Shown here: positions 24,819 through 33,270 of the stretch, piece by piece
Layout: each line of letters opens with the position of its first letter
How positions within the stretch are numbered: position 1 is the stretch's first letter
The notes under the pieces: generated by a model
The model's database searches: none
Told to the model about the DNA's origin: nothing
Seen by the model: only the letters and a program-made list of their open reading frames with translations
Assembly (NCBI GenBank): GCA_002070645.1
Contig: MWDQ01000077.1
Location: 1 to 35,197 of the forward strand
Source of the DNA: a candidate division TA06 bacterium ADurb.Bin131
Lineage (GTDB): Bacteria > Ratteibacteria > UBA8468 > B48-G9 > DTJG01
Direction: 5' to 3'
Length of the DNA stretch: 35,197 nucleotides
Position numbers and translations under genes: made by a program

Positions 24819-25454
24819 GAAAACACTAAAAAGGTTTGAAGCAATAACAATATGACCTGTTGTATTTGGGTGAACTGGTTCAGGACAGAATGTTTCAGTA
24901 TCCCGATACCTTAACTGTTTTTGGAATATTTCATGAAGATTCACAATCTTTGTATCGAACATCTCTGACATTTTTCTTACAACACGGATATACTTTTTTA
25001 ATTCCCTTAGAACAGATGCTCTCCATTTATCTGAACTATCAGTACTGATATAAAATGGTTCAAGAAGAACTATTCCACATTTAATCCTTTTTTTTGTTCT
25101 CGTAAGGATATCCTGATACCTCTGTGCAAATTTCTCATCTGTACATTCCTGCCAGTCCATATTCTTTCTTAATAAATGATGTAGGTCGTTTATTCCAATA
25201 AGAATTGTTAACCAATCGGGTTTATGATAGATAACATCATCTTCCCATCTATTCTCAAGATCAATAATTGTATTGCCACCGATACCCTTATTGATAACTG
25301 TGATATTTTTCTCTGGATAACTGGCTATGAGCATATCATTGAAATATTTAACATAGCCATTTCCAAAAGGAGCAAATTCAGCCCTCCTTCCGCAATCAGT
25401 GATGCTGTCTCCTATACATACGACCTTTTGATTTTCCTTTATTAAAAAATCCAT
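24810..25454 (-). CDS. SGNH/GDSL-family hydrolase
   Basis: A 214-residue SGNH hydrolase. Block I is GDSITD (Ser17), block II GIGGNT, block III IGINDL, and block V HPNTTGH, giving the Ser-Asp-His catalytic set plus the Gly/Asn oxyanion residues. No signal peptide is visible, so it is probably cytoplasmic. Such enzymes act as esterases or deacetylases on carbohydrate esters or lipids, and the substrate is unknown. GGGAGG precedes the start. A plausible minus-strand promoter lies upstream. Confidence 0.9.
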   Translation of the reverse strand: MDFLIKENQKVVCIGDSITDCGRRAEFAPFGNGYVKYFNDMLIASYPEKNITVINKGIGGNTIIDLENRWEDDVIYHKPDWLTILIGINDLHHLLRKNMDWQECTDEKFAQRYQDILTRTKKRIKCGIVLLEPFYISTDSSDKWRASVLRELKKYIRVVRKMSEMFDTKIVNLHEIFQKQLRYRDTETFCPEPVHPNTTGHIVIASNLFSVFKK

Positions 25455-25495
25455 TGTTCCTCCCTGATAAAAAATTGATACTGTTTGTCTGGCAT

Positions 25496-25524
25496 ATTCT
25501 ACAGTATTTCTCTTTGCTTTACAA
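25496..25524 (-). promoter_or_regulatory. Probable promoter of the GDSL hydrolase
   Basis: On the minus strand: TTGTAA (25519-25524), a 17-base spacer and TAGAAT (25496-25501), about 40 bases before the ATG. The matches are fair, not perfect. Confidence 0.45.
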
Positions 25525-25577
25525 TGTTTATTTTGACTTGAGAATGCTCTTTTGTTTCAAAAGCATAGGAAATATAT

Positions 25578-25601
25578 TATAATGTTAGCCAGTGTGCTAA
25601 C
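25578..25601 (+). promoter_or_regulatory. hisF -10 box and adjacent palindromic operator
   Basis: TATAAT (25578-25583) is followed at once by the perfect inverted repeat GTTAGC-CAGTGT-GCTAAC (25584-25601), covering the predicted transcription start. This is the usual place for a repressor operator. The -35 candidate (TTTCAA, 25555-25560) is weak. The leader to the hisF start is about 85 bases. Confidence 0.5.
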
Positions 25602-25676
25602 CCAATATACATAGTATAGCACAGTAAAAATTTTCTGGAGATACCTAATATATCACACTTATAAATAGGAGACCGA

Positions 25677-26465
25677 ATGGGAAAGCCAGTAAGGATTATG
25701 CCATGTCTTGATATGCAAGAAGGAAGGGTTGTAAAAGGTGTTCACTTTGTGAATATCCGTGATGTCGCAGATCCTGTTGAATGTGCTATTACTTATTGCA
25801 AAGAGGGCGCAGATGAGATTGCACTTCTTGATATTATAGCAACTATTAAAGGTAAAAAAATCCTTTTGGACGTGGTAAAAAATGTTGCAGGGGTTATTGA
25901 TATTCCCCTGACTGTAGGAGGTGGCATCTCTGACATAAAAACAGCAGAAGAAGTTATTGAAGCAGGCGCAGACAGAATTTCAATTGCATCTGCTGCTTTT
26001 AAGAATCCTCAACTTGTGAAAGATCTTGTTAAACAATTCGGCTCAGAAAAAATTACTGTAGCGATTGATGTTGATCATAATATAAAGATGCCCTCTGGCT
26101 ATGAAGTATATGTTGATGGGGGAAGAACCCCAACTGGAAAAGATGCTGTTGAATGGGCAAAAGAAATTGATAATTATGGAGTTTCGGTTATACTGCCAAC
26201 AAGTAAAAGGGCTGATGGCGCAAGGGTTGGTTATGACCTTCCAATAATCAGGGCTATAAAAAATGTTGTTTCTGCTGATGTTGTTGCCTCTGGAGGCGCA
26301 GGGAATATTGATGATTTTTATGACGCAGTTGAGGCAGGTGCTACAATACTTCTTGCAGCGAGTGTCTTTCATTTTGGAATAATTTCTATTCCTGCCTTAA
26401 AGTCATACCTTAAATCAAAAAGGGTCCCAATTATTGAAAAAAACAGAGATAATCCAGCAGGTTAA
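25677..26465 (+). CDS. hisF: HisF-type imidazole glycerol phosphate synthase cyclase subunit, orphan
   Basis: A 262-residue (beta/alpha)8 barrel. The HisF N-terminus reads RIMPCLDMQEGRVVKGVHFV, with catalytic Asp12 and Asp131 (AIDVDHN), and phosphate loops LTVGGGI and ASGGAGN. HisF normally works with the glutaminase HisH to make imidazole glycerol phosphate and AICAR. Neither hisH nor any other his gene is near. The segment PTSKRADGARVGYD departs from the usual LTSxDxDGTKxGYD, so the substrate may differ. HisF-like proteins also occur in sugar amidation pathways. GGAG precedes the ATG. Confidence 0.85.
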   Translation: MGKPVRIMPCLDMQEGRVVKGVHFVNIRDVADPVECAITYCKEGADEIALLDIIATIKGKKILLDVVKNVAGVIDIPLTVGGGISDIKTAEEVIEAGADRISIASAAFKNPQLVKDLVKQFGSEKITVAIDVDHNIKMPSGYEVYVDGGRTPTGKDAVEWAKEIDNYGVSVILPTSKRADGARVGYDLPIIRAIKNVVSADVVASGGAGNIDDFYDAVEAGATILLAASVFHFGIISIPALKSYLKSKRVPIIEKNRDNPAG

Positions 26466-26482
26466 GGGCAATCCTATAAAAC

Positions 26483-26573
26483 GCAGTACAGCACACTGCA
26501 AGGGAGAAGTCCCTCATGTTTGGGGGAGAATGGGTCCGCAGTTGCGGATCCTTAGGCAGGGGGCTTGCCCCCT
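26483..26573 (+). ncRNA. Candidate structured element of four consecutive hairpins
   Basis: In a GC-rich patch after hisF there are four inverted repeats in a row: GCAGT/ACTGC (26483-26499), AGGGA/TCCCT (26501-26514), GGGTCCGC/GCGGATCC (26532-26551, tetraloop AGTT, one G-U pair) and AGGGGG/CCCCCT (26558-26573, stable tetraloop CTTG). There is no T-run to make a terminator and no open frame of interest. It may be an RNA, a dispersed intergenic repeat, or a border of the cas locus. This is based only on pairing seen by eye. Confidence 0.35.
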
Positions 26574-26611
26574 ACTAAATTGTCGAGTCGAGAGAAAAAC
26601 AAAAGTAGGGT

Positions 26612-26644
26612 TTGACATCTCAAAAAAAAATTGTAATCTATAAT
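26612..26644 (+). promoter_or_regulatory. Possible cas operon promoter
   Basis: TTGACA (26612-26617) and TATAAT (26639-26644) are both perfect hexamers, but the spacer is 21 bases, which is too long for good function unless another -10 (TGTAAT at 26632, 14-base spacer) or a helper is used. It is the only promoter-like sequence before cas6. Confidence 0.35.
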
Positions 26645-26645
26645 T

Positions 26646-26750
26646 ATGCATATTAACATCATTAAAATTAATTCTAACCTTCAAGATTTAATCAATTCAT
26701 ATAAACCCTCATTCAAGACAATTTTTCTCAAAAACTCAACACACAAATGA
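26646..26750 (+). CDS. Possible 34-codon leader ORF coupled to cas6
   Basis: An open frame from ATG 26646 encodes 34 residues (MHINIIKINSNLQDLINSYK and then PSFKTIFLKNSTHK) and ends in a TGA that overlaps the cas6 ATG (ATGA). It has no ribosome site. cas6 itself also lacks one, so coupling could explain how cas6 is translated. In AT-rich DNA an ORF of this size is common by chance, so confidence is low. Confidence 0.2.
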   Translation: MHINIIKINSNLQDLINSYKPSFKTIFLKNSTHK

Positions 26751-27574
26751 GAATAAAGATTAGTTTTAAGGTTGAGAAACTACCGATTTTATATAGACAT
26801 AGAATAATGTCCTTAATAAAAGAATCATTAAAACAATCAGATCCTGAATATAAAAATTCCCTCTACCCTGATAAAAAATCCGAATACTCAAAAAAGGTTA
26901 AACCTTTTACTTTTAGTGTTTTTATTCCGCCTGGTTGTGAACGTAAAAAGGAGAAGTTTCTGGTAGACGAGAATATAGAAGTTGAAGATATTGTTTTTTA
27001 TTTTCCTCCAGACCTTTCCCTTTCTCTTTTTATAAGTTCCTGCGACTATCAATTTATCATTAACCTTTATAATGGTCTTCTCCAGATAAAACAATACACC
27101 TTTGATCCATTAAACAGCATTAAGATGACATTTGAAAGGGTTTTTTTATTGAATGAAAGAAAAATAAACACAGATCAGGTTATATTCAAAACAAATTCAC
27201 CAATTTTAATTGAGGATGAAAAAAGCAGCCCACTTCTTCCGCCACCGCTTCGAGAAAATTCAAATTTACTTGAATTTAATGGACATTTTAATGCTATTCA
27301 CAATAAAATTTTGCAGGATTTAAGAGAAAAAGATGGAGAAAAAGGTCCAGGTCTATATCAAACACTTGAGTTTGAACCGCTTAACATTAGAAAACAGGTT
27401 GTTAAGCATACCCTTAAGGGATTTAGAGAAAAAGCAGGTAAACCTTATATGGTACTTACTACCTTCAGTGGTTGTTTTAGGTTAAGAGGAGACCCGAGAG
27501 ATTTGCAATTGCTTTATCAGTCAGGCATTGGGTTAAGAACCGGCCAGGGCTTTGGTATGGTGGAGGTTATATAA
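26747..27574 (+). CDS. cas6: CRISPR-associated endoribonuclease Cas6
   Basis: Cas6 cuts the precursor CRISPR RNA in the repeat and stays on the crRNA. The 275-residue protein has the two-RRM layout of the family: the N-terminus MRIKISFKVEKLPILYRHRI, and the glycine-rich C-terminal loop GIGLRTGQGFGMVEV, the family's best mark. A histidine at the end of helix 1 (YRHRIMSLIK) is a candidate for cleavage. No ribosome site precedes the ATG. It leads the type I-B operon. Confidence 0.9.
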   Translation: MRIKISFKVEKLPILYRHRIMSLIKESLKQSDPEYKNSLYPDKKSEYSKKVKPFTFSVFIPPGCERKKEKFLVDENIEVEDIVFYFPPDLSLSLFISSCDYQFIINLYNGLLQIKQYTFDPLNSIKMTFERVFLLNERKINTDQVIFKTNSPILIEDEKSSPLLPPPLRENSNLLEFNGHFNAIHNKILQDLREKDGEKGPGLYQTLEFEPLNIRKQVVKHTLKGFREKAGKPYMVLTTFSGCFRLRGDPRDLQLLYQSGIGLRTGQGFGMVEVI

Positions 27575-27633
27575 TGGAGAGTTTTAATAATCCCAAAAAT
27601 CAGTTTTGGGTTAAGGAAGAAAAGAAATGTTAG
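27574..27633 (+). CDS. Possible 19-codon ORF between cas6 and cas8b
   Basis: The ATG shares its first base with the last base of the cas6 stop (TAATG) and follows GGAGG at good spacing. The frame encodes MESFNNPKNQFWVKEEKKC and stops inside the first codons of cas8b. It includes the perfect inverted repeat CCCAAAA-ATCAG-TTTTGGG (27592-27610). Possible roles are translational coupling or a small regulator of Cascade levels. It may also be chance. Confidence 0.25.
   Translation: MESFNNPKNQFWVKEEKKC
27592..27610 (+). repeat. 7-bp inverted repeat before cas8b
   Basis: CCCAAAA and TTTTGGG pair perfectly across ATCAG, ending 16 bases before the cas8b ATG. It is not followed by a T-run, so it is not a usual terminator. 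It might slow polymerase, alter mRNA stability or control the cas8b start. Confidence 0.4.
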
Positions 27634-29258
27634 TACAAAAGGCAATGCCACCAAAAAATCGAGTTTATCTCAAGGATTGGTATTTTAACGCAGGAATTAT
27701 AGGTTTTTTAACTATTGTTGCTGACAACAGAGAGATTGATAGTATTCCATCGTTAATAGTTGATAAGAATTATATTGAGTTTGATAATACGGTTCTGGAT
27801 GGTTTCGAAGAAAAGTTTATAAAAAAAGGATTTCTGAAATTTTTTGATGTGCAAACATATGTTAATCGATTACAAAAAATTCATGATGACTTAAAAAAAA
27901 CAAGGACTGAACCAGATAGCATTACTAAAAAAATTAAAGAAATTGAAAAAAACCCTTACAAGGATTTTCTTAAACTTTTGAATATTTCAATAACAGAGTA
28001 TCAGGATATAGATAAATTTCTTGGCAATCTTGAGAATGTTAAAAAAACCATAGAATCTTTGTCTAAAGAACAGGTTTATAACAAATTGAATAGCACAACT
28101 GATGGAAGAATATTCCTAAACGAGTTTGTAAATCTTAAGTTAAAAGGTATTTGCTCCAGCAAGAGTATTCCCGATTATATAACCCAGATAAAAACTGCTA
28201 CTTCAAAGAAACCAAAGAATAATGACCTTTGTCTGTTCTGTCAGGAAAGAAAAGCATCTAAGGAATTTAGCAACGCCATATCCAATATTATCGGCTTCAA
28301 TACAGATAACTCCAATTGGATATGGGGTTATAAGACTTCAAAATTGAAGGTATGTCCAATGTGTGCCTTAATTTATAATTGTGCCTTTGCGTCATTTGCG
28401 TATACCTTAAGAAAGGTAGGGGAAAATTACCTTAATTATTTCTATTTTCCAAATGAGAATACCAATCTTATTGTTTTATTTGAAATAGTCACAAGGTTTA
28501 ATCTTGAACTGGAAAATATTAAAGATAACACCACCCCATTATATATTATGATAAAACAAGTAGTCAGTAGAATAATGGCCAGACAACTGAATAGCATTAA
28601 CGAGAACCTCAATTTTATAGAAATTGTTGATAATCCTATACTTGCCGGACAGAGTTCTAAGGGGTATAACGTTTACAACTATAATATTGATACTGATATT
28701 GCTGAATTTCTTGATTCACAGTTTAAGTCAGACGGAGTTCCGAAAGGGTTTTATAAACTAAAAGATACATACTACAAGGTTGATGAGGAATTATTAAAAC
28801 TGACTATTCAAAGGCTAATTGATTACTCAATTCTACATAGATATTTTGCATATGCTCTGAATCCAGATAGATATACAACTGGATATAGTTTAAATAAAAT
28901 AGTACGATTTGTATTTGGATATATTAAAAAAATGAGGGGTGACACAATGGAAAAAAGCGAAAAGATTATAGATAAAGGTTTTAAAAGTGGAGTTAGTGTC
29001 CGCGATGAATTGATTAAGAAAGACAAGGAAAATCAGATTAATGGTTTGGTTTATGGTTTTCTAAATGATCTAAAAATAGCGGATAGAGAAAAGTTTCTGG
29101 ACAAATATATAAGGGTAGTAATGTCTCATAATCTTCCAAATTTATTTGGTAAAGAAGAGATGCTCGACAAGGACTGTTTTTTACAGTTTGGTTATTCATT
29201 TGTAAACGGACTTATGAGCCATAAAGGAACAGATAAAACCAAAAATAATAACGAATAA
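27627..29258 (+). CDS. cas8b: Type I-B Cascade large subunit Cas8b (Cst1-like)
   Basis: A 543-residue large subunit, which recognises the PAM and target strand in Cascade. The N-terminus YLKDWYFNAGIIGFL is the hallmark of the Cst1/Cas8b group. A zinc-finger-like pair is visible: CLFC (Cys202, Cys205) and CPMC (Cys243, Cys246). The long helical C-terminal part probably contains the small-subunit function, because no separate cas11 gene exists here. The start is the ATG at 27627; AAGGAAG is upstream. Neighbours cas6, cas7 (DevR type) and cas5 fix the subtype. Confidence 0.88.
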   Translation: MLVQKAMPPKNRVYLKDWYFNAGIIGFLTIVADNREIDSIPSLIVDKNYIEFDNTVLDGFEEKFIKKGFLKFFDVQTYVNRLQKIHDDLKKTRTEPDSITKKIKEIEKNPYKDFLKLLNISITEYQDIDKFLGNLENVKKTIESLSKEQVYNKLNSTTDGRIFLNEFVNLKLKGICSSKSIPDYITQIKTATSKKPKNNDLCLFCQERKASKEFSNAISNIIGFNTDNSNWIWGYKTSKLKVCPMCALIYNCAFASFAYTLRKVGENYLNYFYFPNENTNLIVLFEIVTRFNLELENIKDNTTPLYIMIKQVVSRIMARQLNSINENLNFIEIVDNPILAGQSSKGYNVYNYNIDTDIAEFLDSQFKSDGVPKGFYKLKDTYYKVDEELLKLTIQRLIDYSILHRYFAYALNPDRYTTGYSLNKIVRFVFGYIKKMRGDTMEKSEKIIDKGFKSGVSVRDELIKKDKENQINGLVYGFLNDLKIADREKFLDKYIRVVMSHNLPNLFGKEEMLDKDCFLQFGYSFVNGLMSHKGTDKTKNNNE

Positions 29259-29271
29259 AAGGAGAGAATAA

Positions 29272-30198
29272 ATGGATACAAAAAAATATTTGCATTTTGC
29301 AGTAGTTTTTAAAGCCTCAAACTTAAATTATGGAGAGGGTGTAGGAAACATACTCGCATTGAAAAAAATTAGCACTGAAGGTAAAACCTACTCATATATA
29401 AGCAGACAGGCACTAAGATATGATATTGTAAGGATGCTCTACGAACTGTATAAATATGAACTTGCTGAAGTTAATAAGGATCAAAAACAAAAAGTGATTC
29501 AATTTGCTGAAACCTCTACAATTGAAAAATTTCCAGAAATAGATTTTTTCGGGTATATGAAAACCAAAGATGCCAATAAAATAAGAAAGGCAGTGGTAAG
29601 AATTACTGATGCAGTTAGTCTTGAACCCTTTAACAATGAACTGGAATTTGGAACGAATAAAGGTCTTGCAGACAGAATACCCGGAAATGTAGGAAATGAT
29701 ATTTTTCAGGCTGAAATTCACCGCTCCTATTATTGTTATACGATAACCTGTAATCTTGATGAGATAGGAATTGATAAACACGATAATATCAATCTTTCGT
29801 CAGAAGAAAAAGCAGAAAGAGTAAAGAACCTACTAAATGTTATTAAACTTCTCAACAGAGATATAAGAGGAAAAAGAGAAAATCTTTCACCCCTCCTGTC
29901 GATTGGTGGCCTATATGACGTGGGCAATCCCTTTTTTTATAATAGAATAAAACTTTCATTTACAAAAGATAAGACCTTGCTCAATGAGAAACTTATAAAT
30001 AATACCCTCGGAATTAAAACCTTTCAGGAGACAGTCGGAGAAATGAGTATACTGGGTTATGTTGATGGTGAGTTTTCGAATATTGAAGATATTAACGTTT
30101 CCGAGAAGGTTTCTATAGAAAATTTCTTTAAAAATATCGCAAATAAGATTGATAAATTTTATTCTTTGGAAACAAACAATGACAGCAGTAAGAATTAA
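29272..30198 (+). CDS. cas7: Type I-B Cas7 (Cst2/DevR family) backbone subunit
   Basis: A 308-residue Cas7, which polymerises along the crRNA as the Cascade backbone. The start LHFAVVFKASNLNYGEGVGN and the RQALRYDIVRMLYE helix are typical of the Cst2/DevR family, along with the FFGYMKTK motif and RIPGNVGNDIFQAEIHRSYY. A clear AAGGAG ribosome site precedes the ATG, 13 bases after cas8b. It overlaps cas5 by 20 bases. Confidence 0.9.
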   Translation: MDTKKYLHFAVVFKASNLNYGEGVGNILALKKISTEGKTYSYISRQALRYDIVRMLYELYKYELAEVNKDQKQKVIQFAETSTIEKFPEIDFFGYMKTKDANKIRKAVVRITDAVSLEPFNNELEFGTNKGLADRIPGNVGNDIFQAEIHRSYYCYTITCNLDEIGIDKHDNINLSSEEKAERVKNLLNVIKLLNRDIRGKRENLSPLLSIGGLYDVGNPFFYNRIKLSFTKDKTLLNEKLINNTLGIKTFQETVGEMSILGYVDGEFSNIEDINVSEKVSIENFFKNIANKIDKFYSLETNNDSSKN

Positions 30199-30898
30199 GA
30201 TATATCAAAATTTGGTAAACTACAGAAGAGAATTAAGTTACGGCTATGTTCAGACATACCCTCTTCCAACGCCTTCTATGGTTAAAGGAATGGTTCATTT
30301 CTTATTGGATTTGGATAGATATCATAATCTAAAAATCTCCATACAGGGAAATTATAAATCTGTTGTAACAAATATGCAGAGGGTTTATAAATTTGACAGG
30401 GTTAGAAATGATAAGAAAAAACAAGTTGTAGATATGCGGGCTCATGTTTATGCGGGTGGAGATAGGTCCTTAACTCAAGGTGTTATGTTTGTAGATGAGA
30501 TTGTTGATATGGACCTTTTGCTACATATCTCTTTTGATAAAGAGGAATTAAATGAGCAACTTTTTAAGATAGTAAGACATAGGACAGTTATACTTGGGAG
30601 AAATGAGGATATTGGCCGTGTGGACTATGAAGGTACTGCACTTGTAGAGATTACACCTTTTAATGGGGAATACAGGCTTCCATACTCCATATACATAGAG
30701 CCGAATATCTGTGAGAAAGAACAGATAGAAGGAACGTATTATCGTCTGCCGTTTTATTATGAACCTATAAGTTCTTTCGAAGATAAGCGCATATTTAATT
30801 ACATTGAGGCTGTTTATGTTGCAAAAGGGAACAAAATTCAGTATTCGACTATTAATATTGATAACGATAAAAACATAGTAAGTTTTCTTTCAATCTGA
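30179..30898 (+). CDS. cas5: Type I-B Cas5 (Cas5t) subunit
   Basis: A 239-residue RAMP protein that caps the 5' handle of the crRNA. The N-terminus AVRIKIYQNLVNYRRELSYG and the PTPSMVKGMVHFLL helix, followed later by VILGRNEDIGRV, match Cas5 proteins of the Tneap type. I chose ATG 30179, inside the cas7 end, because the family begins here and the preceding open codons add a non-family sequence. It has a weak ribosome site, so coupling to cas7 is likely. Confidence 0.9.
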   Translation: MTAVRIKIYQNLVNYRRELSYGYVQTYPLPTPSMVKGMVHFLLDLDRYHNLKISIQGNYKSVVTNMQRVYKFDRVRNDKKKQVVDMRAHVYAGGDRSLTQGVMFVDEIVDMDLLLHISFDKEELNEQLFKIVRHRTVILGRNEDIGRVDYEGTALVEITPFNGEYRLPYSIYIEPNICEKEQIEGTYYRLPFYYEPISSFEDKRIFNYIEAVYVAKGNKIQYSTINIDNDKNIVSFLSI

Positions 30899-30901
30899 AA
30901 A

Positions 30902-33094
30902 ATGCCAATCTACGCTAAATCAAAACCACCTGAGACGCTTGAAGAACACAATAAAAAACTTCTTGAAAATTATGAGAAACTGAAGAAATTTCTTGATCCC
31001 GAAAAGATTGAGAAATATGATTCAGTTATAAAAAAAATCCTTTATTATCATGACCTCGGCAAGATAAACCATAAATTTCAAAATAAACTTGGATTATCCG
31101 GGAAGGTCGTCATTCCAGAGTTAAAAGATTACAATGAGATTCCTCATGAATGGCTATCTCTTGCTTTTATTTCAGGAGAGGATAAAAAATATTTCAACTC
31201 GTTTAATTACGATAATGTTCATTTTTCCGATCTTATTCAATACTGTATCGCATTTCATCATACAAGGACCGAGCCATTTAATAAGAAAGCCGTTGAAATG
31301 ACAATTCATTATGATCTCGAAAAAAATAAGGATAAGATTGGGGTAAATTACCCATTAAATTCTGATTACGATATAAACAAAGATATAAAACAAAAAATAG
31401 AATCTCAATTAAATTTCAAAAATTATTTTGAGTTACTGGTTTTTTTAAAGGGGATTTTACACAAGTGTGATTACACAGCATCTGCCAATATTGAAATTGA
31501 AGTGGAATATAAAGGAAGATATGAGGACGATTTTAACAATTGGCTATCAAAGAAGAAATGGAATCTCAAGGCATTTCAATATGAAGCAAGAAACCTTAGG
31601 GATAAAAACATAGTTTTAGTTGCTTCGACTGGTTCAGGTAAAACAGAATATTCTATGAACTGGATTGGTGGAAACAAAGCCTTTTATCTTCTCGGAATAC
31701 GCACGGCTGTAAATGAGATGTATAGAAGATTCAAAACTATCTTTGGAAACAATGTTAACCTTTTACACGGTGAAATCGGATACACCTTTGAGCTAAACGA
31801 AACAGAAGAAAATTACTCTGAGAGAATTGAAATCGCAAGAAAATTATGTGCACCTATAACCATTGCTACCGCAGACCAGATTATAACATCGGTTTTTAAG
31901 TATAATGGATTTGAACTACGGTATTTGACAGCATCTTATTCGAGGATAATAATCGATGAAATACAAAGTTTTTCTCCTGATTCTATAGCAGCAATTATGG
32001 TTTTTCTTAAGGAAATTCATAACCTTGGTGGTAAATTCCTTTTGACAACAGCAACATTACCTCCTTTTATAAAAGAAGAATTGAGAGAACTGAAAGATAT
32101 AGAATTTCCGGTCCCTGTAATTATGGAAACCAGGCGTCATAAGATTGCAGTATACAAAGAAAATATCGATGACGAATTATCATTAAAAATGATTGAGGAT
32201 AATTTTAGATCAGGGAAAAGAATACTGGTTGTTTGTAATACTGTCAGGAAGGCGCAAGACATGTATGAATTTTTGAAGCACCTGAATAGTTCTTTAATAC
32301 ATTCAAGATTTATATTAAAGGATAGAAAAAGAAAGGAAAGTGAAGAAGAAGGAATTATGGCTATCAATAAAGATAACCATCCTCCTATAATATGGATTGC
32401 AACGCAGGTTGTAGAGGCAAGTCTTGATCTGGATTTCGATGTTTTATTTACAGAATGTTCTCCAATAGATAGTATACTGCAGAGATTTGGCCGATGTTGG
32501 AGAAACAGGAAACAAGAGTATACAAACAAAGAACCAAACATACATATATTTAAAAGTAAACATATGGGTATTTACGATAAGGAGATTCTCGACAGAACAT
32601 ACTGCCTGCTTTTTAATGAATTTAATGGGAAAACCATAAGCGAATTGGAGAAACAAGATGCAATAAACGCGATCTTTAAGGATATTCAAGCCACAAAATA
32701 TTATGAAAAGTACAAACGTAATAAGCAATTACTTGAGTTTGGGTTCAAAGCAAGTTCAATAAGCAAAGCAGAATACCTTTTCAGGAATATTTTATTCAAT
32801 TACTGTGTTATTCCATGGCCTGTTTATAAAAAAAATGAAAAAGATATAATTGATTTATTAAAACATATTGATGATGAATATACTGATAAGAAGGAAAATA
32901 TTCGCGTAAAAAATGAGTTGAAACAATTTACTTTACCTGTTCAAATATCCAGTCATTTTAGTTGCTTATCCCCGGTTGCGGATTCAAGATACTGTAAAAG
33001 AAATAATATTATGCTAATGAACGATGTCGCATACTCGTATGAAAAAGGTCTTGAAATAACAGATAAAAACGGTGAGGGGATACTTATCGAGTGA
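30902..33094 (+). CDS. cas3: Cas3 nuclease-helicase (HD plus SF2 helicase)
   Basis: Cas3 is recruited by target-bound Cascade and degrades DNA. The 730-residue protein fuses an N-terminal HD nuclease (YYHDLGK, His50-Asp51; PHEW, His82; FHHTR, His119-His120; KCDYTA) with an SF2 helicase. Helicase motifs in order are ASTGSGKT (241-248), the motif II box DEIQ (352-355, in place of DEVH or DEAD), TTATLP, ATQVVEASLDLD and QRFGRCWR. It is full length. It begins 3 bases after cas5 without a ribosome site. A gap of about 170 bases separates it from cas4. Confidence 0.94.
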   Translation: MPIYAKSKPPETLEEHNKKLLENYEKLKKFLDPEKIEKYDSVIKKILYYHDLGKINHKFQNKLGLSGKVVIPELKDYNEIPHEWLSLAFISGEDKKYFNSFNYDNVHFSDLIQYCIAFHHTRTEPFNKKAVEMTIHYDLEKNKDKIGVNYPLNSDYDINKDIKQKIESQLNFKNYFELLVFLKGILHKCDYTASANIEIEVEYKGRYEDDFNNWLSKKKWNLKAFQYEARNLRDKNIVLVASTGSGKTEYSMNWIGGNKAFYLLGIRTAVNEMYRRFKTIFGNNVNLLHGEIGYTFELNETEENYSERIEIARKLCAPITIATADQIITSVFKYNGFELRYLTASYSRIIIDEIQSFSPDSIAAIMVFLKEIHNLGGKFLLTTATLPPFIKEELRELKDIEFPVPVIMETRRHKIAVYKENIDDELSLKMIEDNFRSGKRILVVCNTVRKAQDMYEFLKHLNSSLIHSRFILKDRKRKESEEEGIMAINKDNHPPIIWIATQVVEASLDLDFDVLFTECSPIDSILQRFGRCWRNRKQEYTNKEPNIHIFKSKHMGIYDKEILDRTYCLLFNEFNGKTISELEKQDAINAIFKDIQATKYYEKYKRNKQLLEFGFKASSISKAEYLFRNILFNYCVIPWPVYKKNEKDIIDLLKHIDDEYTDKKENIRVKNELKQFTLPVQISSHFSCLSPVADSRYCKRNNIMLMNDVAYSYEKGLEITDKNGEGILIE

Positions 33095-33152
33095 TTATTT
33101 CCACATTTTATACCCTCGAAATCTTTGCAATTATTGTGCATTAATCATGGGA

Positions 33153-33189
33153 AATACAGGGTAATCAGTGTAAAGGGAAACCCTGTATT
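33153..33189 (+). repeat. 10-bp inverted repeat between cas3 and cas4
   Basis: AATACAGGGT (33153-33162) and ACCCTGTATT (33180-33189) are perfect complements separated by 17 bases. A second palindrome, CCTAA-CC-TTAGG, is at 33213-33224. There is no T-run. They lie in the only sizeable gap inside the cas operon, between the interference and acquisition genes, and could act as an mRNA processing site, attenuator or operator. Confidence 0.5.
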
Positions 33190-33270
33190 AGAGAAAGAAC
33201 AAAGAATTAGAACCTAACCTTAGGAAGATGTTAAAGTTATTAAAGATTTGAGAATGATTTATTGCAGGTT

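Noticed and set aside
26558..26573. GC hairpin as a rho-independent terminator of hisF
   Set aside because: The strong stem is followed by ACTAAATTG, not a T-run.
26466..26746. CRISPR array upstream of cas6
   Set aside because: No direct repeats of 25-37 bases. Only inverted repeats are seen.
27574..27640. Frameshift joining the 19-codon ORF to cas8b
   Set aside because: cas8b already starts with the family N-terminus (YLKDWYFNAGIIGF), so no extra N-terminal part is needed.
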